Assembly: GCA_035464115.1 (NCBI GenBank)
Contig: DATHSN010000238.1
Span: forward strand, 1 to 7,021
Reading direction: 5' to 3'
Origin: DATHSN01 sp035464115
Lineage (GTDB): Bacteria > Actinomycetota > Acidimicrobiia > Acidimicrobiales > SKKL01
DNA: 7,021 nt
Below are positions 1-6,234 of the stretch, in pieces (within the stretch, counting starts at the first letter, position 1; the number at the start of each line of letters is the position of its first letter). Under the pieces are notes generated by a model. It ran no database searches, was not told the origin of the DNA, and saw nothing but the letters and a program-made list of their open reading frames with translations. Both the position numbers and the translations under genes were made by a program.

Positions 1-52
1 GGAATCCACGCCGACGGTCTGACGGACCGGACGTGACGGGCGTTCCCTCCCC

Positions 53-529
53 GTGACGCCGCCGTTCCAGCAGCTGGTCGACGACCACGCCGACGCCCTG
101 GTCCGCCACCTGCGTGCCGTGGTCGGCCCCCACGACGCCCACGACGTGGCCCAGGAGACCTTCCTCGCCGCCCTGCGGGCCTGGCCCGATCTGCGTCACA
201 CCGACAACCTGCGGGGCTGGCTGTACACCATCGCCCACCGCAAGGTGATCGACGCCTGGCGGGCCACCGGCCGCCGGGTCGACCCGGTCAGCGAGGTCCC
301 CGACCGCGGGGTGACGCCGCCCGAACCCGACGACGATGCCGTCTGGGCGGCCGTGGCCGGCCTCCCGCCCGCCCAGCGCGCTGCGGTGGCCCTGCGCTTC
401 CTCGACGACCTGTCCTACGCCGAGATCGCCGCGATCTGCGACTGCAGCGAGGGCGCCGCCCGCCAGCGCGTCCACGACGCCGTGCGCAGCCTGCGCCGCA
501 CCCTGCCCGCCCCGGAGGTGACCCCGTGA
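53..529 (+). CDS. ECF-type RNA polymerase sigma factor (sigma-70 family)
   Basis: A 158-residue protein with the minimal two-domain layout of ECF sigma factors. Region 2 spans about residues 5-75 and includes DVAQETFLAALRAW (31-44), the helix that contacts core polymerase and the -10 element, followed by NLRGWLYTIAHRKVIDAWR. A short acidic/proline linker (about 76-95) leads to region 4 (about 97-150), with LPPAQRAAVALRFLDDLSYAEIAAICDCSEGAARQRV as the HTH that reads the -35 element (quoted here as key stretch LSYAEIAAICDC). The GTG at 53 is the first start after an in-frame stop at 20-22; no good ribosome site precedes it, so a leaderless mRNA is possible. The stop overlaps the next gene's start (GTGA), so the two are probably translationally coupled. 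I see no anti-sigma gene or zinc-binding anti-sigma motif beside it. The inferred role is control of its own operon including the DNA-repair gene. The family call is firm; the regulon is unknown. Confidence 0.9.
   Translation: MTPPFQQLVDDHADALVRHLRAVVGPHDAHDVAQETFLAALRAWPDLRHTDNLRGWLYTIAHRKVIDAWRATGRRVDPVSEVPDRGVTPPEPDDDAVWAAVAGLPPAQRAAVALRFLDDLSYAEIAAICDCSEGAARQRVHDAVRSLRRTLPAPEVTP
514..521 (+). promoter_or_regulatory. Strong ribosome binding site for the methyltransferase
   Basis: GGAGGTGA lies inside the last codons of the sigma gene and is fully complementary to the usual 16S rRNA 3' end. It sits 4 bases before the GTG at 526. It fixes the start of the long form, so the low-complexity N-terminus is very likely translated rather than an annotation artefact. 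Confidence 0.7.
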
Positions 530-1362
530 CCGATCCCGAGCGCCCCGACGGCGCACCCGTGCGCCCCGACGACGGTGCTGCGACCGGACCGGTGGTCCCC
601 GACAGCGTGGGCGGCGCGCGGTCCCCCGTGGCCGACCCGCCAGTGCAGGGTCCAGCGACCGGTGCTGGGGCTGCGTCCGACGGTCCGGTCGGCGGGTCCG
701 CTCTGCCCGGCGAGAACCCGGTCGATGGGCCGGCCATGCCGGGCGATGAACCCGACGACACGGCCGAGGTGGCGGCCCGGCTGCGCGCGGCGACCGCCAC
801 CGGCGCGGCCCGGTTCGACGTCGCCGCCCTGGCCGCCCGGGCCGAGGCCGACGGCCTGATCGACGTGGCCTGGGCCCGCGCCGACAGCCCGATCGGGTCG
901 CTCGTGGTCGCGGCCACACCCCGCGGCCTGGTGCAGATCAGCTTCCGGCCCGCCGACGAGGCCCTCGACGAGCTCGCCCGCAAGGTCTCGCCCCGGGTGC
1001 TCGAGGCCCCCGGTCGCCTCGACGACGTCCGTCGCCAGCTCGACGAGTACTTCGCCGGCCGGCGCCACGCCTTCGACCTGGTCCTCGACCGGGCGCTCAG
1101 CCAGGGCTTCCGGGCGACCGTGCTCGCCGCCCTCGAGCAGGTGGGGTGGGGGACGACCGTCTCCTACGCCGACCTGGCCCGCGCCGTCGGCCACGAGCGG
1201 GCGTTCCGGGCGGTCGGATCGGCGATGGCCACCAACCCCATCCCGGTCGTGGTGCCCTGCCACCGGGTGCTGCGCACCGGCGGCGACCTCGGCGGCTACG
1301 CCGGGGGCCTCGACGCCAAGCGCTGGCTGCTGGCCCACGAGGGCGTCCTGCTCGCACCCTGA
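526..1362 (+). CDS. ogt: Methylated-DNA--[protein]-cysteine S-methyltransferase with extended N-terminus
   Basis: A suicide DNA-repair protein that transfers the alkyl group from O6-alkylguanine to its own cysteine. The C-terminal DNA-binding/active-site domain (about 195-276) has the PCHRV motif with nucleophile Cys245. It also has the turn SYADLARAVG (Tyr214), the arginine finger in FRAVGSAMATNP (Arg228), Asn237 and a Glu in LLAHEG (Glu272). These match human MGMT Tyr114, Arg128, Asn137, Cys145 and Glu172 with a constant offset of 100. An N-terminal alpha/beta domain precedes it (about 113-192, from DVAWARADSPIG to the DEYFAGRRHAFDL stretch). Residues 1-78 are low-complexity Pro/Gly/Asp/Ala, followed by a predicted helix (79-110). 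The total of 278 residues is about 100 longer than simple Ogt proteins. The GTG start is well supported by GGAGGTGA at 514-521 and the 4-base overlap with the sigma gene. The symbol reflects the Ogt-like family, not proven orthology. Confidence 0.92.
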   Translation: MTDPERPDGAPVRPDDGAATGPVVPDSVGGARSPVADPPVQGPATGAGAASDGPVGGSALPGENPVDGPAMPGDEPDDTAEVAARLRAATATGAARFDVAALAARAEADGLIDVAWARADSPIGSLVVAATPRGLVQISFRPADEALDELARKVSPRVLEAPGRLDDVRRQLDEYFAGRRHAFDLVLDRALSQGFRATVLAALEQVGWGTTVSYADLARAVGHERAFRAVGSAMATNPIPVVVPCHRVLRTGGDLGGYAGGLDAKRWLLAHEGVLLAP

Positions 1363-1400
1363 GCCCCACCCTGAGGCCCCGTCCGGCCGTCCGGCCCGCC

Positions 1401-1451
1401 CGAACCTGCCCTCCCAAGCGTCGCTGACCGACGCCTGGGAGCGGAGGTCCC
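1401..1451. repeat. Palindromic repeat, copy 1
   Basis: First of two 51-bp copies (the other is at 1484-1534; 47 of 51 bases identical by hand count, period 83 bp). Its core, 1411-1441, is an imperfect inverted repeat: 12-base arms beginning CTCCC and ending GGGAG around the 7-base loop GCTGACC. One position is mismatched in plus-strand RNA (A opposite C); in minus-strand RNA it becomes a G-U pair, so the stem is fully paired. The core is followed by a shared tail near AGGTCCC. It lies about 50 bases beyond the methyltransferase stop in a convergent gap, so it could help end transcription from either side, but it has no T tract. It could equally be a REP-like dispersed element. Confidence 0.7.
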
Positions 1452-1483
1452 ACGACCCCGAGCTCGGCACCGCCGGGTCGCGC

Positions 1484-1534
1484 CGAAGCTGCTCTCCCGA
1501 GCGTCGCTGACCGACGCCTGGGAGCGCAGGTCCC
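1484..1534. repeat. Palindromic repeat, copy 2
   Basis: Second copy of the 51-bp element. The inverted-repeat core is 1494-1524, with the same GCTGACC loop. The core differs from copy 1 by one base at 1499 (A to G), which leaves one G-U pair and one A-C mismatch in the stem. Other differences are at 1488, 1493 and 1527. Conservation outside the stem (CGAA-CTG before it, AGGTCCC after it) shows that the whole unit was copied, not only a hairpin. Confidence 0.7.
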
Positions 1535-1556
1535 CGACGCCCGCCCCCGAACGCGC

Positions 1557-1588
1557 CGCCGCCCGGCCCCCAGGGGAGCCGGGCGGCG
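1557..1588. terminator. Strong GC hairpin downstream of fabF, likely terminator
   Basis: A perfect 11-bp inverted repeat (CGCCGCCCGGC / GCCGGGCGGCG) surrounds a 10-base loop that itself could pair CCC with GGG. It begins about 40 bases past the fabF stop on the minus strand and lies between two convergent genes, as expected of a bidirectional terminator. No T run follows on either strand, which is common in very GC-rich actinobacteria but leaves the terminator role inferred. Confidence 0.5.
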
Positions 1589-1627
1589 CCGACCACGGGC
1601 ACAGGGCCCGACCGACCGACGAACCGG

Positions 1628-2809
1628 TCAGGCCGGTGGCGGGCCGATCACGATGCAGCCGTTGTGGCCGCCGAACCCGAACGAGTTCGACAGCGACGGG
1701 CCCGGCTCCCAGGCCCGGGCCTCGCCGACCACCAGGTCGATGGGGGCCATCTCGGGGTCGGCCTGCTCGTGACCCATGGTCGGCGGGATGAGCCGGTGCT
1801 CCATGGCGAGCAGCACCGCCGCGGCCTCGATGGCCCCGGCCGCCCCGAGGGCGTGCCCCGTGACCCCCTTGGTGGACGTGACCGCCGGGCCGGGCGCGCC
1901 GAACACCTTGGCGATGGCGTCGGCCTCGGCGGCGTCGTTGAGCGGGGTGGACGTGCCGTGGGCGTTGATGTGGACGATGTCGGCCGCCCGCAGCCCCGAG
2001 TCGGCGATGGCCATCTCCATGCACGCCACCGCCCCCGCCCCGCCCGGCGCCGGCGCGGTGATGTGGTGGGCGTCGGCGGTGCTGGCCGAGCCCATCACCT
2101 CGCCGAGGATCCGGGCGCCGCGAGCGCGCGCCGACTCGAGCTCTTCGAGCACCAGCACGGCGGCCGCCTCGGCCATCACGAAGCCGTCGCGGCGCACGTC
2201 GAACGGCCGCGAGTTGCCCGACGTGGACAGCGCGGTCATGTTGCGGAACCCCTGCACCCCGGTGGGCGTCATGGCCGCCTCCGTGCCGCCGGCGAGCACG
2301 GTGTCGCACCGGCCCGAGCGGATGAGGTGGGCGGCGTTGCCGATGCTGTGGGTGCCCGCGGCGCAGGCGGTGACCGTGGTCTCGCACGGACCCTGCCAGC
2401 CGTAGCGCATCGACACCGAGGCGGCTGCCGCGTTCGCCATCATCATCGGCACGAGGAACGGCGACACCCGGTCGGGGCCCTTGGAGTAGAAGACCTGGAC
2501 CTGCTCCTCGAGGGTGCTGAGGCCCCCGACGCCGGTGCCGATGATGACGCCGCGGCGCCCCGGGTCGACGGTGGGCTCGCCGGACTGCTCGAGCGCCATC
2601 GCCGCCGCCGCCAGCGCGAACTGGGCGAAGCGGTCGGTGCGCCGGGACTCCTTGCGGTTCTCGAACCACGGCGCCGGATCGAAGTCGTCGACCCGGCGCT
2701 CGGCGCCCGACGCGGGCTCGCGCAGCAACCCCGCCCAGAACTCGTCGCGGCCGATCCCGCAGGGAGCGACCACGCCGATGCCGGTGACGGCGACGCGCCG
2801 CTCGGTCAT
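1628..2809 (-). CDS. fabF: Beta-ketoacyl-ACP synthase II
   Basis: The elongating condensing enzyme of type II fatty acid synthesis: it decarboxylates malonyl-ACP and joins it to an acyl chain held on its cysteine. The 393-residue thiolase-fold protein has the Cys-His-His set: Cys149 in TVTACAAGTHSIGNA, His284 in INAHGTSTPLND and His319 in STKGVTGHALGAAG with Lys314. The C-terminal glycine loop SFGFGGHN is at 376-383; the His in GGHN is common in actinobacterial enzymes. Length is slightly below the usual 410 or so. The ATG at 2809 shares its A with the TGA of acpP (TGATG), so translation is probably coupled; no clear separate ribosome site is seen. One oddity is that the usual GEGAG/GDGAG stretch after RDGFVM reads AEAAA here (213-217). 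FabB-like activity cannot be excluded, but the position next to acpP favours FabF. Confidence 0.95.
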   Translation of the reverse strand: MTERRVAVTGIGVVAPCGIGRDEFWAGLLREPASGAERRVDDFDPAPWFENRKESRRTDRFAQFALAAAAMALEQSGEPTVDPGRRGVIIGTGVGGLSTLEEQVQVFYSKGPDRVSPFLVPMMMANAAAASVSMRYGWQGPCETTVTACAAGTHSIGNAAHLIRSGRCDTVLAGGTEAAMTPTGVQGFRNMTALSTSGNSRPFDVRRDGFVMAEAAAVLVLEELESARARGARILGEVMGSASTADAHHITAPAPGGAGAVACMEMAIADSGLRAADIVHINAHGTSTPLNDAAEADAIAKVFGAPGPAVTSTKGVTGHALGAAGAIEAAAVLLAMEHRLIPPTMGHEQADPEMAPIDLVVGEARAWEPGPSLSNSFGFGGHNGCIVIGPPPA

Positions 2810-3048
2810 CAGAGCTTGGCGGCGACCAGGTCGAACGCCGCCCCGACGGTCTCGATGCCCTCGAGCTCTTCCTCTTCGACGCTCACGTCGAACTCCTCCT
2901 CGAGCGCCATGACGAGCTCGACCAGGTCGAGGCTGTCGGCGTCGAGGTCGTCGGCGAACTTGGCCTCGCGGGTCACCTGGTCAGGCTCCACGGCGAGCAC
3001 CTCGACGGCGCACTTCTTGAACCGCTCGAAGTTCTCGGACTCGCTCAC
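2809..3048 (-). CDS. acpP: Acyl carrier protein
   Basis: A small acidic four-helix carrier that holds growing acyl chains on a 4'-phosphopantetheine arm. The attachment serine is in DADSLDLVELVMALEEEF (Ser39 counted from the start chosen here), the classic DSL motif, followed by the acidic helix II that docks with partner enzymes. Two in-frame GTG codons are possible. I chose 3048 (79 residues, beginning MSESENFERFKK) because the purine run GAAAGAGAG sits at a normal distance before it. The GTG at 3054 (81 residues) directly abuts that run. The gap of about 90 bp to fabG is the only real spacing in the operon; it contains the ribosome site and a weak inverted repeat (GGTCG at 3101, CGACC at 3118), but I see no promoter. 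A separate strong ribosome site fits the high demand for ACP. Confidence 0.93.
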   Translation of the reverse strand: MSESENFERFKKCAVEVLAVEPDQVTREAKFADDLDADSLDLVELVMALEEEFDVSVEEEELEGIETVGAAFDLVAAKL

Positions 3049-3138
3049 TGGCACTCTCTTTCGGTGGTGGGACTGGGGTGGGTGGATCGACCGGCTCGGT
3101 GGTCGGCGGCGCGACGGCGACCGCCCCCGAGCGGATCT

Positions 3139-3879
3139 CTAGTGTCCCATGCCGAGGCCGCCGTCGACGGGAACCAGGGCCCCGGTGACGTAGCCGGCCT
3201 CGTCGGACACGAGGAAGCGGATGACGGCGGCGACCTCGTCGGGCTCGCCGAAGCGGCCGAGGGGGACGGCGTCGCCGATGGCGGCGCGCTGGTCGTCGGT
3301 GAGCGCGTCGGTCATGTCGGTGCGGATCGGGCCGGGGGCGACGACGTTGACGGTGACGTTCCGTGACGCGAACTCGCGGGCGAGCGACCGGGCCAGCCCG
3401 ACCATCCCGGCCTTGGAGGCGGCGTAGTTGGCCTGCCCGGCCTGGCCGCTGGCGCCGACGACCGACGACACGAGCACGATGCGGCCCCACCGGGCCCGCA
3501 TCATCGACTTCACGGCCCGGCGGGCGACCCGGAAGGCGCCGGTGAGGTTGGTGTCGACGACCTCGGTGAAGTCGTCGTCGGACATGCGCAGCACCAGCCC
3601 GTCGCGGGTGACGCCGGCGTTGGCGACGGCGATCTCGACCGGGCCGAGCTCGGACTCGACGGTGGCGAAGGCGGCGTCGACCGACTCGGCCGACGACACG
3701 TCGCACGGCACCCACAGGAAGCCGTCGTCGGCGACAGGCGTGGACGACCGGTGGGTGACCGCCACGCGGTAGCCGGCGGCGGCGAGGGCCCGGGCGGTGG
3801 CCAGGCCGATGCCCCGCCCCCCACCGACCACGAGCGCGACCCGCCCGGCGGGTGCGGTGCCCGACGACGCCTCGCTCAC
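3139..3879 (-). CDS. fabG: 3-oxoacyl-ACP reductase
   Basis: A short-chain dehydrogenase/reductase that reduces beta-ketoacyl-ACP with NADPH. From the GTG at 3879 it is 246 residues, the normal FabG length. The Rossmann glycine motif VVGGGRGIG is at 17-25, NAGV at 87-90 and Asn111 in TNLTG. The catalytic Ser139, Tyr152 and Lys156 lie in VSSVVG and ANYAASKAG, one position from E. coli FabG numbering (138/151/155). PGPIRTDM (182-189) and the C-terminal VTGALVPVDGGLGM are typical. HRS after the second strand fits NADPH preference. I chose 3879 because its GTG overlaps the fabH stop as GTGA and removes ten residues unlike FabG; the GTG at 3909 would give 256. The usual Thr of TGxxxGIG is Val18 here. 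The operon position supports FabG over other SDR enzymes. Confidence 0.92.
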   Translation of the reverse strand: MSEASSGTAPAGRVALVVGGGRGIGLATARALAAAGYRVAVTHRSSTPVADDGFLWVPCDVSSAESVDAAFATVESELGPVEIAVANAGVTRDGLVLRMSDDDFTEVVDTNLTGAFRVARRAVKSMMRARWGRIVLVSSVVGASGQAGQANYAASKAGMVGLARSLAREFASRNVTVNVVAPGPIRTDMTDALTDDQRAAIGDAVPLGRFGEPDEVAAVIRFLVSDEAGYVTGALVPVDGGLGMGH

Positions 3880-4802
3880 GGGTCCCACCGGATGATGGCC
3901 GACGCCCACGTCATGCCGGCCCCGAAGCCGACGAGCAGCACCAGGTCGCCGGCCTGGATCCGGCCGGAGTCGGCCGCCTCGGCGAGCGCGAGCGGGATCG
4001 ACGCCGACGACGTGTTGCCGGTGCGGTGCAGCACCGACACGGCCTTCTCCATGGGGATCCCGAGCTTGGCGCAGGCCGATTCGATGATGCGGATGTTGGC
4101 CTGGTGGGGGATCACCGCGGCGATGTCGTCGGCGGTGACGCCGGCCTGGGCGAACGACGTCTCGGCGGAGGCGACCATGACCCGCACAGCCCGGCGGAAC
4201 ACCTCACGGCCGTCCATCTCGAGGAAGCCGCCGATGTCGGCGTCGAGGATGTGGCGCAGCGAGCCGTCGGAGCCGAGGTCCCACGCCAGCAGCTCGCCGG
4301 GTCCGTCGACCGCCTCGAGGGCCACGGCGCCGGCGCCGTCGGCGAAGAGGATGGCGGTGCTGCGGTCGTCCCAGTCGGTGATGCGGCTGAGGGTCTCGGC
4401 GCCGATGACCAAGATGCGGTCCATGCCCGCGCCGACGAAGCCGTGGGCGGCGACCAGGGCGTAGACGAAGCCCGAGCAGGCGGCGTTGAGGTCGAACGCG
4501 CCGCAGGTGAGGCCGAGCGCGTGCTGCACGGTGGAGGCGGTGGCCGGCACCTGCTGGTCGGGGCTGGTGGTGGCGAGCACGACCAGGTCGACGCTGTCGG
4601 GGCTCCAGCCGGCCCGCTCGAGGGCCTGGGCCCCGGCGGCGATGGCCAGCTCGGAGGTGGACGACCCGACGCGGCGCTCGTGGATGCCGGTGCGCTCGAC
4701 GATCCAGTCGTGGGACGTGTCGAGCGTGTTCTCGAGGTCGACGTTGGTGACGATCTTGTCGGGCAGGGCGGTGGCCCAGCTCCGGATGGTGGCTCCACGC
4801 AC
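3876..4802 (-). CDS. fabH: Beta-ketoacyl-ACP synthase III
   Basis: Catalyses the first condensation, joining a starter acyl-CoA to malonyl-ACP. The 308 residues carry Cys109 in DLNAACSGFVYAL, His233 in IPHQANIRI and Asn263 in HRTGNTSSASIP, the FabH triad (E. coli 112/244/274). HDWIVERTGI near residues 31-40 holds the Trp and Arg that contact CoA. The C-terminal VGFGAGMTWAS is typical. The reading frame stays open far upstream through fabD, but FabH homology begins at RGATIRSWATALPDK. I therefore chose the GTG at 4802, two bases after the fabD stop, with GAGGA about 10 bases before it. The stop overlaps fabG by 4 bases. Starter choice (acetyl or branched) cannot be read from the sequence. Confidence 0.94.
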   Translation of the reverse strand: MRGATIRSWATALPDKIVTNVDLENTLDTSHDWIVERTGIHERRVGSSTSELAIAAGAQALERAGWSPDSVDLVVLATTSPDQQVPATASTVQHALGLTCGAFDLNAACSGFVYALVAAHGFVGAGMDRILVIGAETLSRITDWDDRSTAILFADGAGAVALEAVDGPGELLAWDLGSDGSLRHILDADIGGFLEMDGREVFRRAVRVMVASAETSFAQAGVTADDIAAVIPHQANIRIIESACAKLGIPMEKAVSVLHRTGNTSSASIPLALAEAADSGRIQAGDLVLLVGFGAGMTWASAIIRWDP

Positions 4803-4804
4803 GT

Positions 4805-5980
4805 TCAGACCGTCCTCAGCCAGGCGATGGGTTGTGATGGGGTGACCCGTTCCCCGTCGACGGCGAGCCATCCCTGCACCGCGCCGGCGAACGGCGTGCG
4901 CACCTCGTGCTCGCCGACGTGGCCGAGCAGCTGGCCGGGGGTGATGCGGGTGCCGGCGCCGATGGCGGGATCGGGGGTGAACAGCCCGGCGGCGGGGCTC
5001 ACCACCAGCCGCTCGGTGGCGAAGAGGTGCTCGCCGTCGTGCTGGCCGACGTCGGTGTCGGGGGCGGCGTGCAGCGCTTCGAGCAGCGAGTCGAGGTCGT
5101 CGGGGGTGGCGACCGACAAGGTGCGGGCCCCCGACACGGTGCGCTTGGCCATGCCGGTGAGGACCGTGCCCGGGCCGAGCTCGACGAACTTGGTGACGCC
5201 CTCGGCCTCGAGCGCGAGCAGGGTCTGCTTCCAGCGCACCGGGGCGAGCAGCTGGGCGGCGAGCAGGCCGTCCCACTCGTCGTCGCCGAGGTGGGGGAGG
5301 GCGTCGACGTTGGCGTAGACGGGCACCTCGGGGGCGCGGATCTCGGCGCTGGCGATGGCCTTGCGGAGCCGGTCGCGGGCCGGGGCCATGAACGGGGTGT
5401 GGAACGCCCCGCTCACCGGGATGGACATCACCCGCTTGGCGCCGAGGTCCTTGGCGGCGGCGCCGGCGGCGTCGATGGCGGCGGGATCGCCGGCGATGAC
5501 GACCTGGCCGGGGGCGTTGTAGTTGGCGACCCACACCTCGCCGTCGACGCGGGCGCAGGCGATCTCGACCTTGTCGTCGTCGAGGCCGAGGACAGCCGCC
5601 ATCGTCCCCGACCGGTCCTCGGCGGCGACCTGCATGGCGGCGCCCCGCTCGGCGACCAGGCGGACACCGTCGTCGAAGGCGATGGCGCCGGCGGCGACGA
5701 GGGCGGAGTACTCGCCGAGGCTGTGGCCGGCGACCCGGGCCGGCTCCACGCCGATGCGCTCCACCGCGTCGAGCACCACCAGGCTGGCCACGAACGTGGC
5801 GAGCTGGGCGTTGCGGGTCGACACCAGCTCGTCGGCGTCGGCGTCGAGCAGCAGGGCCTCGAGGTCACGGCCGGCGGCCTCGGATGCCTCGGCCACGAGC
5901 TCCCACGACGGGTGCTCGGCCCAGGCGCGGCCCATGCCGGGCCGCTGGGATCCCTGGCCGGGGAAGGTGAACGCGATCAT
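4805..5980 (-). CDS. fabD: Malonyl-CoA:ACP transacylase with C-terminal biotinyl/lipoyl-like domain
   Basis: Transfers malonyl from CoA to ACP. The catalytic part (about 1-305) has GQGSQ (8-12), the nucleophile Ser87 in GHSLGE, Arg112, His194 in SGAFHTPFM and Gln243 in QLLAPVRW, all in standard FabD order. It then runs on through an acidic/His linker (about 305-320) into about 70 extra residues. This tail (VVSPAAGLFTP, then GAGTRITPGQLLG, RTPFAGAVQGW and VDGERVTPSQPIAWL) follows the strand pattern of a BCCP/lipoyl domain but lacks the AMKM-type lysine hairpin. The full length of 391 compares with about 310 for ordinary FabD. It is the first enzyme gene of the operon. The ATG at 5980 has only a distant purine stretch (TGAGGT at 5994-5999, minus strand). 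The 62-bp gap upstream shows no clear promoter. The FabD call is firm; the tail's function is unknown. Confidence 0.94.
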   Translation of the reverse strand: MIAFTFPGQGSQRPGMGRAWAEHPSWELVAEASEAAGRDLEALLLDADADELVSTRNAQLATFVASLVVLDAVERIGVEPARVAGHSLGEYSALVAAGAIAFDDGVRLVAERGAAMQVAAEDRSGTMAAVLGLDDDKVEIACARVDGEVWVANYNAPGQVVIAGDPAAIDAAGAAAKDLGAKRVMSIPVSGAFHTPFMAPARDRLRKAIASAEIRAPEVPVYANVDALPHLGDDEWDGLLAAQLLAPVRWKQTLLALEAEGVTKFVELGPGTVLTGMAKRTVSGARTLSVATPDDLDSLLEALHAAPDTDVGQHDGEHLFATERLVVSPAAGLFTPDPAIGAGTRITPGQLLGHVGEHEVRTPFAGAVQGWLAVDGERVTPSQPIAWLRTV

Positions 5981-6042
5981 GGTGGTGGGTCGACCTCAGG
6001 GTGGCGGTGGGGTGCTTCGACCCGCGGGCGGGCCGTGAGGTT

Positions 6043-6228
6043 TCACCCGCCGTTCGCCGAGACCCCGTTGATGGTGCGCTGCGGTGGCGTCGGCGCCGGC
6101 GGGTCGGGGGTGATGGCGGCGATGCGGGCCTCGTCGCGGCGCAGGGCCGCCTCGCGCCACGCCCACACCCCGGCCACCAGGCCGCCGAGGACGATGAGGG
6201 GTCGGATGCCGCGGCGTCGGGTGGCCAT
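6043..6228 (-). CDS. Small single-pass membrane protein, unknown function
   Basis: I do not recognise this family. The predicted 61 residues have a basic start (MATRRRGIRP), one hydrophobic stretch fit for a membrane helix (about 11-25, LIVLGGLVAGVWAW), a charged amphipathic part (WREAALRRDEARIAAI) and a Pro-rich tail ending in INGVSANGG. The basic residues before the helix suggest an N-in, C-out arrangement. Codons are GC-ending throughout, like the neighbours, and no larger gene covers this spot. It is 62 bp upstream of fabD on the same strand, so it could be the first gene of the fab operon. No ribosome site precedes the ATG, but a TANNNT box ends 6 bases before it, which fits a leaderless mRNA. 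It could still be a chance ORF. Confidence 0.55.
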   Translation of the reverse strand: MATRRRGIRPLIVLGGLVAGVWAWREAALRRDEARIAAITPDPPAPTPPQRTINGVSANGG

Positions 6229-6234
6229 GGGGGA

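Noticed and set aside
1401..1534. Two repeats considered as a CRISPR array
   Set aside because: There are only two copies, each internally palindromic with mutations, separated by one spacer, and no cas genes are in the window.
415..1602. 395-codon open frame on the minus strand opposite the methyltransferase
   Set aside because: It is antisense to well-identified genes, has low-complexity Gly/Arg/Val composition and runs through the palindromic repeats. It is a GC-bias shadow.
1664..3142. 492-codon plus-strand frame opposite fabF and acpP
   Set aside because: It is His/Gly/Arg/Ala-rich with no recognisable motif, and the opposite strand encodes complete FabF and ACP.
3852..5318. 488-codon plus-strand frame opposite fabH and fabD
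   Set aside because: Composition is dominated by Gly/Asp/Val/Ala as expected of an antisense shadow of GC-rich genes. No domain was seen.
4803..5534. Long upstream in-frame extension of fabH inside fabD
   Set aside because: The extension is Arg/Pro-rich shadow sequence overlapping FabD. FabH similarity starts right after the GTG at 4802.
6021..6028. Self-complementary CCCGCGGG between the small ORF and fabD
   Set aside because: It is a short palindrome expected by chance at this GC content. There is no adequate stem-loop or T run for a terminator.
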